Source: Nocardia goodfellowii
Lineage (GTDB): Bacteria > Actinomycetota > Actinomycetes > Mycobacteriales > Mycobacteriaceae
DNA: 64,000 nucleotides
Assembly (NCBI RefSeq): GCF_017875645.1
Contig: NZ_JAGGMR010000001.1
Location: 1,736,001 to 1,800,000 of the forward strand
Reading direction: 5' to 3'
Part shown: positions 7,612 through 14,672 of the stretch, piece by piece
How positions within the stretch are numbered: position 1 is the first letter of the stretch
How the letters are laid out: each line of letters opens with the position of its first letter
The notes under the pieces: generated by a model
What the model was told of the DNA's origin: nothing
Database searches by the model: none
What the model saw: the letters and a program-made list of their open reading frames with translations, nothing else
Program-made: the position numbers and the translations under genes

Positions 7612-9651
7612 ATGACTGCATCGCACAGTGCTTCGGTGGATGGCGGTCGCGCGACGGGTGGGCTGGTCACCAATGTCCTGGTGGCCAACCGCGGCGAGAT
7701 CGCGCGGCGTGTGTTCGCCACCTGCCGCCGGATGGGCCTCGGCACCGTCGCGGTCTACTCGGACGCGGATGCCGCCGCGCCGCATGTCGCGGAAGCCGAT
7801 GCGGCCGTACGCCTTCCCGGCAATACGCCCGCGGAGACGTACCTGCGTGCTGAGCTGATCATCGAGGCCGCGCTGGCCGCCGGTGCCGACGCGGTGCACC
7901 CCGGTTATGGATTCCTCTCCGAGAACGCCGGATTCGCGAAGGCCGTGCAGGCCGCGGGCCTGACCTGGATCGGTCCGCCGGTCGAGGCGATCGAGCAGAT
8001 GGGCTCCAAGGTAGCGTCCAAGAAGCTGATGGACGCCGCCGGTGTCCCGGTGCTGGCCGAACTGGATCCCGCCGAGGTCACCGACGCGCACCTGCCGGTG
8101 CTGATCAAGGCTTCCGCCGGTGGCGGTGGTCGCGGCATGCGGGTGGTGCGCGAGCTCGCCGAACTGCGACCGCAGATCGAGGCGGCCCGGCGGGAAGCCG
8201 AGTCGGCCTTCGGCGACCCGACCGTGTTCTGCGAGCGCTACCTGGAGACCGGACGCCATATCGAAGTCCAGGTGCTGGCCGACGAGCACGGCACCATCTG
8301 GTCCGTCGGTGAACGCGAGTGCTCCATCCAGCGCCGCCACCAGAAGGTTGTGGAGGAAGCGCCTTCGCCACTGGTGCAACGGATTCCGGGCATGCGCAAG
8401 CGCCTGTTCGAGGCGGCGCGGCTGGCGGCGGGCGCGATCGGGTACACCGGCGCGGGCACCGTGGAATTCCTGGCCGACGAGGCGGGTGACTTCTTCTTCC
8501 TGGAGATGAATACCCGGCTCCAAGTGGAGCATCCGGTCACCGAGTGCACCACCGGACTGGATCTGGTTCGGTGGCAGCTGGATATCGCCGCAGGCGGTCA
8601 CCTCCCGGCGGAACCGCCGGTGATGCATGGGCATTCAATCGAGGTCCGGCTCTACGCCGAGGACCCGGCGCAGGATTGGCAGCCACAGAGCGGCCAGGTA
8701 CACCGTCTCGCGATTCCGTTGGTGGCCAAGGAATTCGATCTGCTGAACCGTCCCGGCGTGCGACTGGACACCGGTGTCGTCGATGGATCGGTCGTCGGTG
8801 TGCACTACGACCCGATGCTGGCCAAGGTCATTTCCTACGGCGAATCCCGCGGCGAAGCAGCCCGTCTGCTGGCTGCGGCGTTGCAGCGCGCCGAGATCCA
8901 CGGTCTGGTGACCAACCGCGATCTGCTGGTGCGGGTATTGCGGCATCCGGCGTTCCTCGCCGGTGACACCGACACCGCGTTCTTCGCCACCCATGGGTTG
9001 GACACGCTCGCGGCGCCGTTGGCCTCCGAGGCCGACGAAGCCCTGTCCATCGTGGCCGCGGCGCTCGCGGACGCCGCCGCCAACCGCAAGACCGCGAAGG
9101 TCGGCGGTGGCCTGCCCAGCGGTTGGCGCAACCTCCCCGCGCAGCCGCAGCGCAAGTCCTACGAGAGCCGCGTCAGCGGAATCCACGAGGTCGCTTACCG
9201 CTTCGGCCGGAGCGCGGTCACAGTCGAGGGGCATGCGGGTCTCGCCGTGCTCGAGGCCACGCCCGACCGCGTGGTGCTGGCTGTTCCCGGCGCACGCGGC
9301 GCGGTGCGCAGGCAATTCGACATTGCCCGCTACGGCGATCTGGTCTGCGTCGATTCGCCGCTGGGCCCGGTCGCGGTACGCAGACTGCCGCGCTTCAGCG
9401 ATCCGGCCGACCAGGTGGCCACCGGTTCGCTGCTGGCGCCCATGCCGGGCAGCGTGATCCGGCTCGGCGCCGCGGTCGGCAGTCAGGTCGTACAAGGTCA
9501 GCCGATCCTGTGGCTGGAGGCGATGAAAATGGAGCACACCATCGCCGCACCCGCCGCCGGTGTGCTCACCGCACTCAATGTCACCGTCGGCCAGCAGGTC
9601 GACATCGGAGCCGTTCTCGCGGTGGTCGAGCCCGCGCCCGAGTCGCAGTAA
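7612..9651 (+). CDS. Acyl-CoA carboxylase alpha subunit (biotin carboxylase + biotin carrier)
   Basis: This 679-residue protein carboxylates its own biotin and supplies the beta subunit encoded just upstream. Biotin carboxylase domains span about residues 18-465: start VLVANRGEIARRV, the ATP-grasp glycine loop KASAGGGGRGM, and the catalytic stretch EMNTRLQVEHPVTE. A BT-like linker follows, then a C-terminal biotinyl domain with EAMKMEH, biotin expected on K639. The ATG at 7612 is 8 bases after the upstream stop. The first 17 residues precede the conserved domain and copy the leader of the first dehydrogenase in this operon. Confidence 0.93.
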   Translation: MTASHSASVDGGRATGGLVTNVLVANRGEIARRVFATCRRMGLGTVAVYSDADAAAPHVAEADAAVRLPGNTPAETYLRAELIIEAALAAGADAVHPGYGFLSENAGFAKAVQAAGLTWIGPPVEAIEQMGSKVASKKLMDAAGVPVLAELDPAEVTDAHLPVLIKASAGGGGRGMRVVRELAELRPQIEAARREAESAFGDPTVFCERYLETGRHIEVQVLADEHGTIWSVGERECSIQRRHQKVVEEAPSPLVQRIPGMRKRLFEAARLAAGAIGYTGAGTVEFLADEAGDFFFLEMNTRLQVEHPVTECTTGLDLVRWQLDIAAGGHLPAEPPVMHGHSIEVRLYAEDPAQDWQPQSGQVHRLAIPLVAKEFDLLNRPGVRLDTGVVDGSVVGVHYDPMLAKVISYGESRGEAARLLAAALQRAEIHGLVTNRDLLVRVLRHPAFLAGDTDTAFFATHGLDTLAAPLASEADEALSIVAAALADAAANRKTAKVGGGLPSGWRNLPAQPQRKSYESRVSGIHEVAYRFGRSAVTVEGHAGLAVLEATPDRVVLAVPGARGAVRRQFDIARYGDLVCVDSPLGPVAVRRLPRFSDPADQVATGSLLAPMPGSVIRLGAAVGSQVVQGQPILWLEAMKMEHTIAAPAAGVLTALNVTVGQQVDIGAVLAVVEPAPESQ

Positions 9652-9669
9652 ATACGCCGAGGAGTAGCA

Positions 9670-10830
9670 ATGAGTTTCATCGAAACCGAAGAGCAGAAGG
9701 CCCTGCGATCGGCGGTGGCCGCGCTGGCCGCCAAGTTCAACTACCGCGACTACGTGCTGCCCAAGGCGCGCAAGGGCGAGCCGCTCGACGAATTGTGGGA
9801 CGAGGCCGGCAAACTCGGCTTCCTCGGCGTGAACCTGCCGGAGGAGTACGGCGGCGGTGGCGCCGGTATGTACGAACTCGCGCTGGTGCAGGAGGAACTC
9901 TCCGCGCAGGGTGCGGGCCTGCTGCTCATGGTGGTGTCCCCGGCCATCTGCGGCACCATCATCACCAAGTACGGCACCGACGAGCAGAAGTCGCATTGGC
10001 TGCCCAAGCTCGCCGACGGCAGCGGCAAAATGGTCTTCGGCATCACCGAGCCGGATGCCGGGTCCAACTCGCACCAGATCACCACCACCGCCCGGCGCGA
10101 CGGTGACGACTGGATCCTCAACGGCCGCAAGATCTTCATCTCCGGTGTGGATCAGGCCGAGGCGGTGCTCATCGTCTCGCGCACCGAGGATCACAAGACC
10201 GGCAAACTCAAGCCGGCGCTGTTCATCGTGCCGACCGATGCCGAGGGCTTCCAGAAGACGGCCCAGGAGATGGACATCATCGAGCCGGACCATCAGTTCA
10301 CCCTGTTCCTCGACGATGTCCGCCTGCCGTCGAGTGCGCTGGTGGGCAAGGAGGATGCCGCGCTCATGCAGCTGTTCGCGGGGTTGAACCCGGAACGCAT
10401 CATGGGCGCCGCCATGGCCGTCGGCGGCGCGCGCTACGCCATCGATCGCGCGGTGGAATACGCGAAGGAACGCACCGTCTGGAAGACGCCGATCGGTGCG
10501 CACCAAGGCATTTCGCATCCGCTCGCGCAGGTGAAGATCGAGGTGGAACTGGCCAAGCTGATGATGCAGAAGGCCGCCACCCTCTACGACGCCGGGGACG
10601 AGATGGGTGCGGCCGAAGCCGCGAACATGGCGAAATACGCTGCGGCGGAAGCCAATATCAAGGCACTCGACCAGGCCATCCAGACCCACGGCGGCGCGGG
10701 CCTCACCCGCGACGTCGGCTTGGCCGCCATGCTCGCCGCCGCCCGGATCGGCCGGATCGCCCCGGTCAGCCGGGAAATGGTGCTCAACTTCGTCGCCCAG
10801 TTCTCGCTGGGCCTGCCGAAGTCCTACTGA
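9670..10830 (+). CDS. Second acyl-CoA dehydrogenase, atypical C-terminal motif
   Basis: This 386-residue acyl-CoA dehydrogenase has the FAD motif ITEPDAGSN and a complete fold. It follows a good ribosome site (GAGGAGT). At the C-terminal position where short-chain enzymes have the catalytic glutamate, it reads GGAGLTRDVG, so that residue is aspartate. A glutamate in LNPERIMGA sits where isovaleryl-CoA dehydrogenase keeps its base, so catalysis is probably retained in that form. The usual GTxEI ending is missing (it reads APVSREMV). A second dehydrogenase in one operon suggests that a substrate pair or two successive oxidations are handled. Confidence 0.88.
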   Translation: MSFIETEEQKALRSAVAALAAKFNYRDYVLPKARKGEPLDELWDEAGKLGFLGVNLPEEYGGGGAGMYELALVQEELSAQGAGLLLMVVSPAICGTIITKYGTDEQKSHWLPKLADGSGKMVFGITEPDAGSNSHQITTTARRDGDDWILNGRKIFISGVDQAEAVLIVSRTEDHKTGKLKPALFIVPTDAEGFQKTAQEMDIIEPDHQFTLFLDDVRLPSSALVGKEDAALMQLFAGLNPERIMGAAMAVGGARYAIDRAVEYAKERTVWKTPIGAHQGISHPLAQVKIEVELAKLMMQKAATLYDAGDEMGAAEAANMAKYAAAEANIKALDQAIQTHGGAGLTRDVGLAAMLAAARIGRIAPVSREMVLNFVAQFSLGLPKSY

Positions 10831-10839
10831 GGAGGCACG

Positions 10840-11616
10840 ATGAGCGATACCGCGCCCTTGGTGCGCTACGAACTGCGCGACGGCTTCGCGGTCCTCACCC
10901 TGGACTCGCCGCACAACCGCAACGCCCTGTCCGCCCGCTTGGTCGCCGAACTGCTGCAGGGCTTGGACCGCGCCTGGGCGGACCCGGCGGTGCGCGGCAT
11001 CGTGCTTGCCCACACCGGCAACACCTTCTGCGCGGGCGCCGACCTCAGCGAGGCGAGCAATGCCGACCCGGCCGCGGCCGCCGATGAGCGCACCCGCGTC
11101 ATGATCGGCGTGCTGCGCCGCCTGGTGGAAATCCCGAAGCCGGTGCTCGCGCAGATCGACGGCAATGTCCGCGCCGGTGGCATGGGCATCGTCGCCGCCT
11201 GCGATCTCGTGGTCGCGGGGCCGGGTTCCTCCTTCGCGCTGACCGAGGTGCGAATCGGGTTGGCGCCGTTCATGATCTCGCTCACCCTGCTGCCGCGCCT
11301 GGACCCGCGCGCGGCCAGCCGGTACTACCTGACCGGCGAGAAGTTCGACGCCGCCACCGCCCGCGAGATCGGGTTGGTCACCGTCACCGCCGACGATCCC
11401 GCCGCCGAGGTCGCGCGCCTGTGCGGTGAGCTCCGCAAAGGTTCGCCGCAGGGCTTGGCCGAGGCCAAGAACCTGGTCAACGGCGGCATCGTCGCGGCGT
11501 TCGACGACTCCGCGGAAGCGCTGGCCGAGCGTTCGGCGAGCTTCTTCGGCACCCCCGAGGTGCAGGAGGGCATGCTGGCCTTCCTGCAGCGCCGTCCACC
11601 GAGCTGGGCACAATAA
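10840..11616 (+). CDS. Enoyl-CoA hydratase/isomerase (AtuE/LiuC-like)
   Basis: This 258-residue crotonase-fold enzyme should hydrate the carboxylated enoyl-CoA (methylglutaconyl- or isohexenylglutaconyl-CoA) made by the carboxylase. The oxyanion-hole segments are FCAGADLSE and GNVRAGGMG. The catalytic glutamate corresponding to crotonase E164 is in LTEVRIGLAP. The second crotonase glutamate (E144) is glycine here (AGGMGIVAACD), as I recall for LiuC/AtuE-type hydratases. It is separated from the dehydrogenase by 9 bases with a GAGG ribosome site. The order carboxylase, dehydrogenase, hydratase supports one degradative pathway. Confidence 0.88.
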   Translation: MSDTAPLVRYELRDGFAVLTLDSPHNRNALSARLVAELLQGLDRAWADPAVRGIVLAHTGNTFCAGADLSEASNADPAAAADERTRVMIGVLRRLVEIPKPVLAQIDGNVRAGGMGIVAACDLVVAGPGSSFALTEVRIGLAPFMISLTLLPRLDPRAASRYYLTGEKFDAATAREIGLVTVTADDPAAEVARLCGELRKGSPQGLAEAKNLVNGGIVAAFDDSAEALAERSASFFGTPEVQEGMLAFLQRRPPSWAQ

Positions 11617-11620
11617 GCCC

Positions 11621-12229
11621 ATGGCGACACCGCACGAACCCAAGCAGGACCGCAGCCGGGCCACCCGGCAGCGGCTGCTCGAGGCGACCATCGACTGCCT
11701 GGCCGAGCGGGGCTGGGCGGCCGCCACCGTGTCGGTGGTCGCCGAACGGGCCGGGGTGTCGCGCGGCGCGGCCCAGCATCATTTCCCGACCCGGGAAGAT
11801 CTGATCACCGCCGCGCTGGAGTACATGTTCGATACCAGAATGGCGCAGTCCAAGTCCGAGGCGATCGCGCTGTCCGAGGTCGCCGAGGGCTCCAGCCGCA
11901 CCCAGGCCGTGGTGGCCGGTCTGGTGGACTCCTACACCACGCCCCTGTTCAAGGCGGCGCTGCAGGTGTGGACGCACGCCGCCGCCGATCCCGTGCTGCG
12001 TGAGCGAATCGTGCCGCTGGAGGCCAAGTTCGGGCGTATCGCACACCGCCGCGCCGTCGAGGCGCTGGGCGTCGATGACTCGGATCCCGTTGCGCACCAC
12101 CTGGTTCAGGCAACCCTGGATCTGGCTCGCGGCCTGGGCCTGGCCGACGTGCTCACCGACGACTCCGCGCGCCGCAAGCAGATCGTCGACCAGTGGTCGG
12201 CCACCCTGCACGCCGCCCTGACGGCCTGA
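11621..12229 (+). CDS. TetR family regulator at the end of the AtuA-like operon
   Basis: This 202-residue repressor-type protein has an N-terminal TetR helix-turn-helix (residues about 15-60, VAERAGVSRGAAQHHF) followed by a ligand-binding helical domain. It starts 4 bases after the hydratase stop and is very likely co-transcribed with the catabolic genes. The probable operator is the palindrome at 3070-3085 at the operon head, with an acyl-CoA intermediate as the likely inducer. Both points are inferred from context. Confidence 0.85.
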   Translation: MATPHEPKQDRSRATRQRLLEATIDCLAERGWAAATVSVVAERAGVSRGAAQHHFPTREDLITAALEYMFDTRMAQSKSEAIALSEVAEGSSRTQAVVAGLVDSYTTPLFKAALQVWTHAAADPVLRERIVPLEAKFGRIAHRRAVEALGVDDSDPVAHHLVQATLDLARGLGLADVLTDDSARRKQIVDQWSATLHAALTA

Positions 12230-12247
12230 CCTGCGCCGTCGCCGGGA

Positions 12248-12274
12248 TGTCACACTCGTGCGCCCGGCGTCGTC
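12248..12274 (+). promoter_or_regulatory. ECF41/SigJ-type promoter before the NmrA-like gene
   Basis: TGTCACA at 12248-12254 is followed after 16 bases by CGTC at 12271-12274, continuing as CGTCTCCT. This agrees with the ECF41 promoter pattern (TGTCACA and CGTC) as I recall it. The gene it precedes is an NmrA/epimerase-like protein, one of the classes ECF41 factors control. An ECF41 sigma gene lies at 61696 in this window. Confidence 0.55.
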
Positions 12275-12300
12275 TCCTCTGTGAACGCGGCACGACGCCG
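12265..12300. repeat. 9-bp inverted repeat in the leader of the NmrA-like gene
   Basis: CGGCGTCGT (12265-12273) and ACGACGCCG (12292-12300) form a perfect 9-bp inverted repeat with an 18-base spacer. It overlaps the predicted -10 element and continues towards the start codon, so it could be an operator or a leader hairpin. Confidence 0.4.
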
Positions 12301-12326
12301 CGAAAGCCGAACAGCGGGAGCAGAGC

Positions 12327-13094
12327 ATGTCGAACTCGAAGAAGATCGCGGTAGCCGGGGCGACCGGACGGTTGGGCCGCCATGTGGTGGACGTGCTGAC
12401 CGAGCGGGGGCACGAGGTGGTGGCGTTCTCCCGGGCCGACGGTGTCGATATCGAAACCGGCGCGGGCCTGGCCGCGGCGCTGGACGGCGTGCGGGTTGTG
12501 ATCGATGCCGCCAGCACCCCGTCCGCGGACAAGGACATCGCCACCCGGTTCTTCACCGCATCCGCGCGCAACCTGCATGCGGCGGGTCGGCAGGCAGGTG
12601 TGGAAAAGCTGGTCGCGGTGTCCATCATCGGCATCGACGATGCCGTCGGCGGCTACAACGCCGCGAAACTCGTGCACGAGCAGGTGTTGCGCGAAGGGCC
12701 GCTGCCGGTGCAGATCCTGCGCGCCGCGCAGTTCCACGAATTGGTCGAGGTGATGCTCGGCTGGGGGACGCAGGGTGCGGTGGCCCGGCTGCCGAAGATG
12801 CGGACCCAGCTGGTCGCCGCCCGCACGGTCGCCGAGGCGCTGGTGGACCTGGCGGTGCGGCCCGCGCCGGCAACCACCGGCGGGCCGCTCCCCGAAATCG
12901 CCGGTCCCCAGCCGGAAACCATGGCGGGGGCCGCCGCGCTCCTGGCGGCCGAACGTGGCCTTCGCCTCGAGGTCGAAGAGGTGAGCGATCCGGCCAACCC
13001 GGATCGCGAACAGTTCGAGGACGGCTCACTCCTGGCCGCACCGCACGCCACCCTCGGTGGCCCGACCTTCGCGGAATGGCTTGTCACACAGTGA
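12327..13094 (+). CDS. NmrA-like NAD(P)-binding reductase/epimerase
   Basis: This 255-residue atypical short-chain dehydrogenase of the NmrA/NAD-epimerase type has a Rossmann motif at residues 6-16 (IAVAGATGRLGRHV). No YxxxK catalytic pair is in the usual position, but an NAAK stretch at about residues 111-114 follows a tyrosine. It could be a redox sensor or a small-molecule reductase; the substrate is unknown. A ribosome site (GGGAG) precedes the ATG. The upstream sequence carries an ECF41-type promoter, which would place it in a stress regulon with the sigma factor at 61696. Confidence 0.8.
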   Translation: MSNSKKIAVAGATGRLGRHVVDVLTERGHEVVAFSRADGVDIETGAGLAAALDGVRVVIDAASTPSADKDIATRFFTASARNLHAAGRQAGVEKLVAVSIIGIDDAVGGYNAAKLVHEQVLREGPLPVQILRAAQFHELVEVMLGWGTQGAVARLPKMRTQLVAARTVAEALVDLAVRPAPATTGGPLPEIAGPQPETMAGAAALLAAERGLRLEVEEVSDPANPDREQFEDGSLLAAPHATLGGPTFAEWLVTQ

Positions 13095-13159
13095 ATTCCC
13101 GTTCTATAGCCACCGTACGGCAGACCGGACAGCTTGCTGCCCAGTGAGTTTCGGACCGA

Positions 13160-13513
13160 TCAGCAGCCCTGCGGTGCCTGACCGGCGTCCACGGCATACC
13201 AGGCCGAGCCGATCATGAACCCGACCACGCCTCCGATGATCGCGCCGGGGATAGCGCCGAACAGCAGGACCGGCACGCCCAGGATCGCACCCACCGTGCT
13301 GCCGAGCACGGCGGCGATCGCGCCCCGAAGTTCGAGGCTGTCGCCCGGCGCCATGCAGGCCGCGACGGGCGTCGCCGCCGGTGCGACCGCCTCGGCGGCC
13401 GCGACGGGCGCGGGCGGGGGTTCAGCCGAGGCGACGCCCCCGAATCCGACGATGAGCAGCACGGCGACAACGGCGCCGAGCACAGTGCAGGCCAATCTCT
13501 GGATCGTGTTCAC
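13160..13513 (-). CDS. Small secreted glycine-zipper protein, unknown
   Basis: This 117-residue exported protein has a signal peptide at about residues 1-31 (hydrophobic VLGAVVAVLLIVGF, likely cleavage after ASA). An Ala/Pro linker follows, then a glycine-rich hydrophobic hairpin (AIAAVLGSTVGAILG and GAIPGAIIGGVVGFMIG) of the glycine-zipper kind. I choose GTG 13513 because AGGGA lies seven bases upstream and the signal peptide begins there. Two cysteines flank the hydrophobic hairpin and could form a disulfide. Similar small proteins are common in Nocardia, but I know of no function. Confidence 0.7.
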   Translation of the reverse strand: MNTIQRLACTVLGAVVAVLLIVGFGGVASAEPPPAPVAAAEAVAPAATPVAACMAPGDSLELRGAIAAVLGSTVGAILGVPVLLFGAIPGAIIGGVVGFMIGSAWYAVDAGQAPQGC

Positions 13514-13574
13514 GCAGGTCCCTGCTCGTTCGAAAGTGATTCGCGCCCCGGCAGTTCCGGGAAGCAACCCATCT

Positions 13575-14639
13575 TTACCCACTTTCCGCGGCGACGCTGC
13601 CTTTTCCGGATCGATCGGCGGGCTCGACGTGGGCGAACCAGGTGGCCGCCGCCGCGGCCGGCAGCACCTCTTCCAGCGCTAAATCGCCTGGCATGTAGGG
13701 AAAGAACCGTCCGGCGGGCCAGTGCCGCCGATACGGCGGCGGGTCGAGAACCAGCAGACGGACGCCCTCGACCAGTGGGATATCGGAGGGCGTGCCCTCG
13801 TTCCAGATCCACTCACCGCTGGGTGATACGAGATTGAACGAACCAACCGTCGGCACCATGCCCTCGGCGTCCCGGCACGCCGCGACCGCATCGTCGGCCG
13901 GTGCTTCACCCGCCACGTAGCCGCCGCCGATCAGCTCGTGGGCGAGCAGGGTGTGCAGCTGAAAGTTGTCGCCCATCCCCGACATTCGCATCCGGTACGC
14001 CGTGCCGGTCTCGCGGTGCAGGACAACCAGCGGTTCGTCGTCCAGGACGCGCAGCACATAGTCGAGGCATTTGTTCCAGCGGCCGGAGACCTCGGCGAAG
14101 CTGTCGTGCCGCTCCTGGAGCAGGGCGCGGATAGGGCCCAGGCGCTTGCGGACCGCCGGTCGTTGCAGCATGGCGAGGCCCGAGCGCTCCCAGTCCGGCT
14201 GCGTCCACCAGGCCATGACGTGCACCGGGTCGAACACCTCGAACAGCTCGGTGAACGGGACCTCCACCTCCTCTTCCGGATCCGGCAGGTCGATGTCCAT
14301 GATCTCGGACCACTGCCGCGCGAACGTCGCGGCGTGCTCCAGATTCCGCGCCAGGTTCGCCAGCACGCGGGGCGCGCAGGCCACCGGGTCGGCGCCGTAT
14401 TCGACGCACGCGCCGATCAGGACAGCGAGCTGGCCGCGTGCCAGCGGTGGCACCTCGTTGAGGATGGCGACCAGCGGATTCGCGGCCTGAGTCAGCTCCG
14501 CGGGTGTCGCATCCTGATACGCCGTCCGCATACGCTGGTCCGCGGCGGCCATGTCCGCGCCTACTCCGCCGCGTACCGCGTCGATGAAATCGTTTACGGC
14601 AGTGTGGAATCCGCCGGTAACCCCGTTCACCAGCGACAC
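13575..14639 (-). CDS. Conserved hypothetical protein (354 aa)
   Basis: This soluble protein has no signal peptide or membrane span and belongs to no family I recognise. The N-terminal 130 residues are mostly alpha-helical (alanine-rich). The central part contains an acidic stretch (DLPDPEEEVEV) and WW/WTQPDW aromatics, and the C-terminal half looks beta-rich (SGEWIWNEG, LLVLDPPPY). Coding bias is typical of neighbours. It is separated from the glycine-zipper gene by 61 bases on the same strand and could share its transcript. Confidence 0.65.
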   Translation of the reverse strand: MSLVNGVTGGFHTAVNDFIDAVRGGVGADMAAADQRMRTAYQDATPAELTQAANPLVAILNEVPPLARGQLAVLIGACVEYGADPVACAPRVLANLARNLEHAATFARQWSEIMDIDLPDPEEEVEVPFTELFEVFDPVHVMAWWTQPDWERSGLAMLQRPAVRKRLGPIRALLQERHDSFAEVSGRWNKCLDYVLRVLDDEPLVVLHRETGTAYRMRMSGMGDNFQLHTLLAHELIGGGYVAGEAPADDAVAACRDAEGMVPTVGSFNLVSPSGEWIWNEGTPSDIPLVEGVRLLVLDPPPYRRHWPAGRFFPYMPGDLALEEVLPAAAAATWFAHVEPADRSGKGSVAAESG

Positions 14640-14672
14640 GGTATCGGCTCGGCCGGAGCATGTCGACCGGTG

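Noticed and set aside
8635..11727. Very long minus-strand open frame (1030 codons) opposite the carboxylase, dehydrogenase and hydratase genes
   Set aside because: It is antisense to four well-supported genes, has a His/Arg/Gly/Gln composition typical of GC-rich shadow frames, and shows no family motif.
13083..13100. TGTCACA at the end of the NmrA-like gene as another ECF41 promoter
   Set aside because: No CGTC element lies at a suitable distance and the next plus-strand gene is far away.
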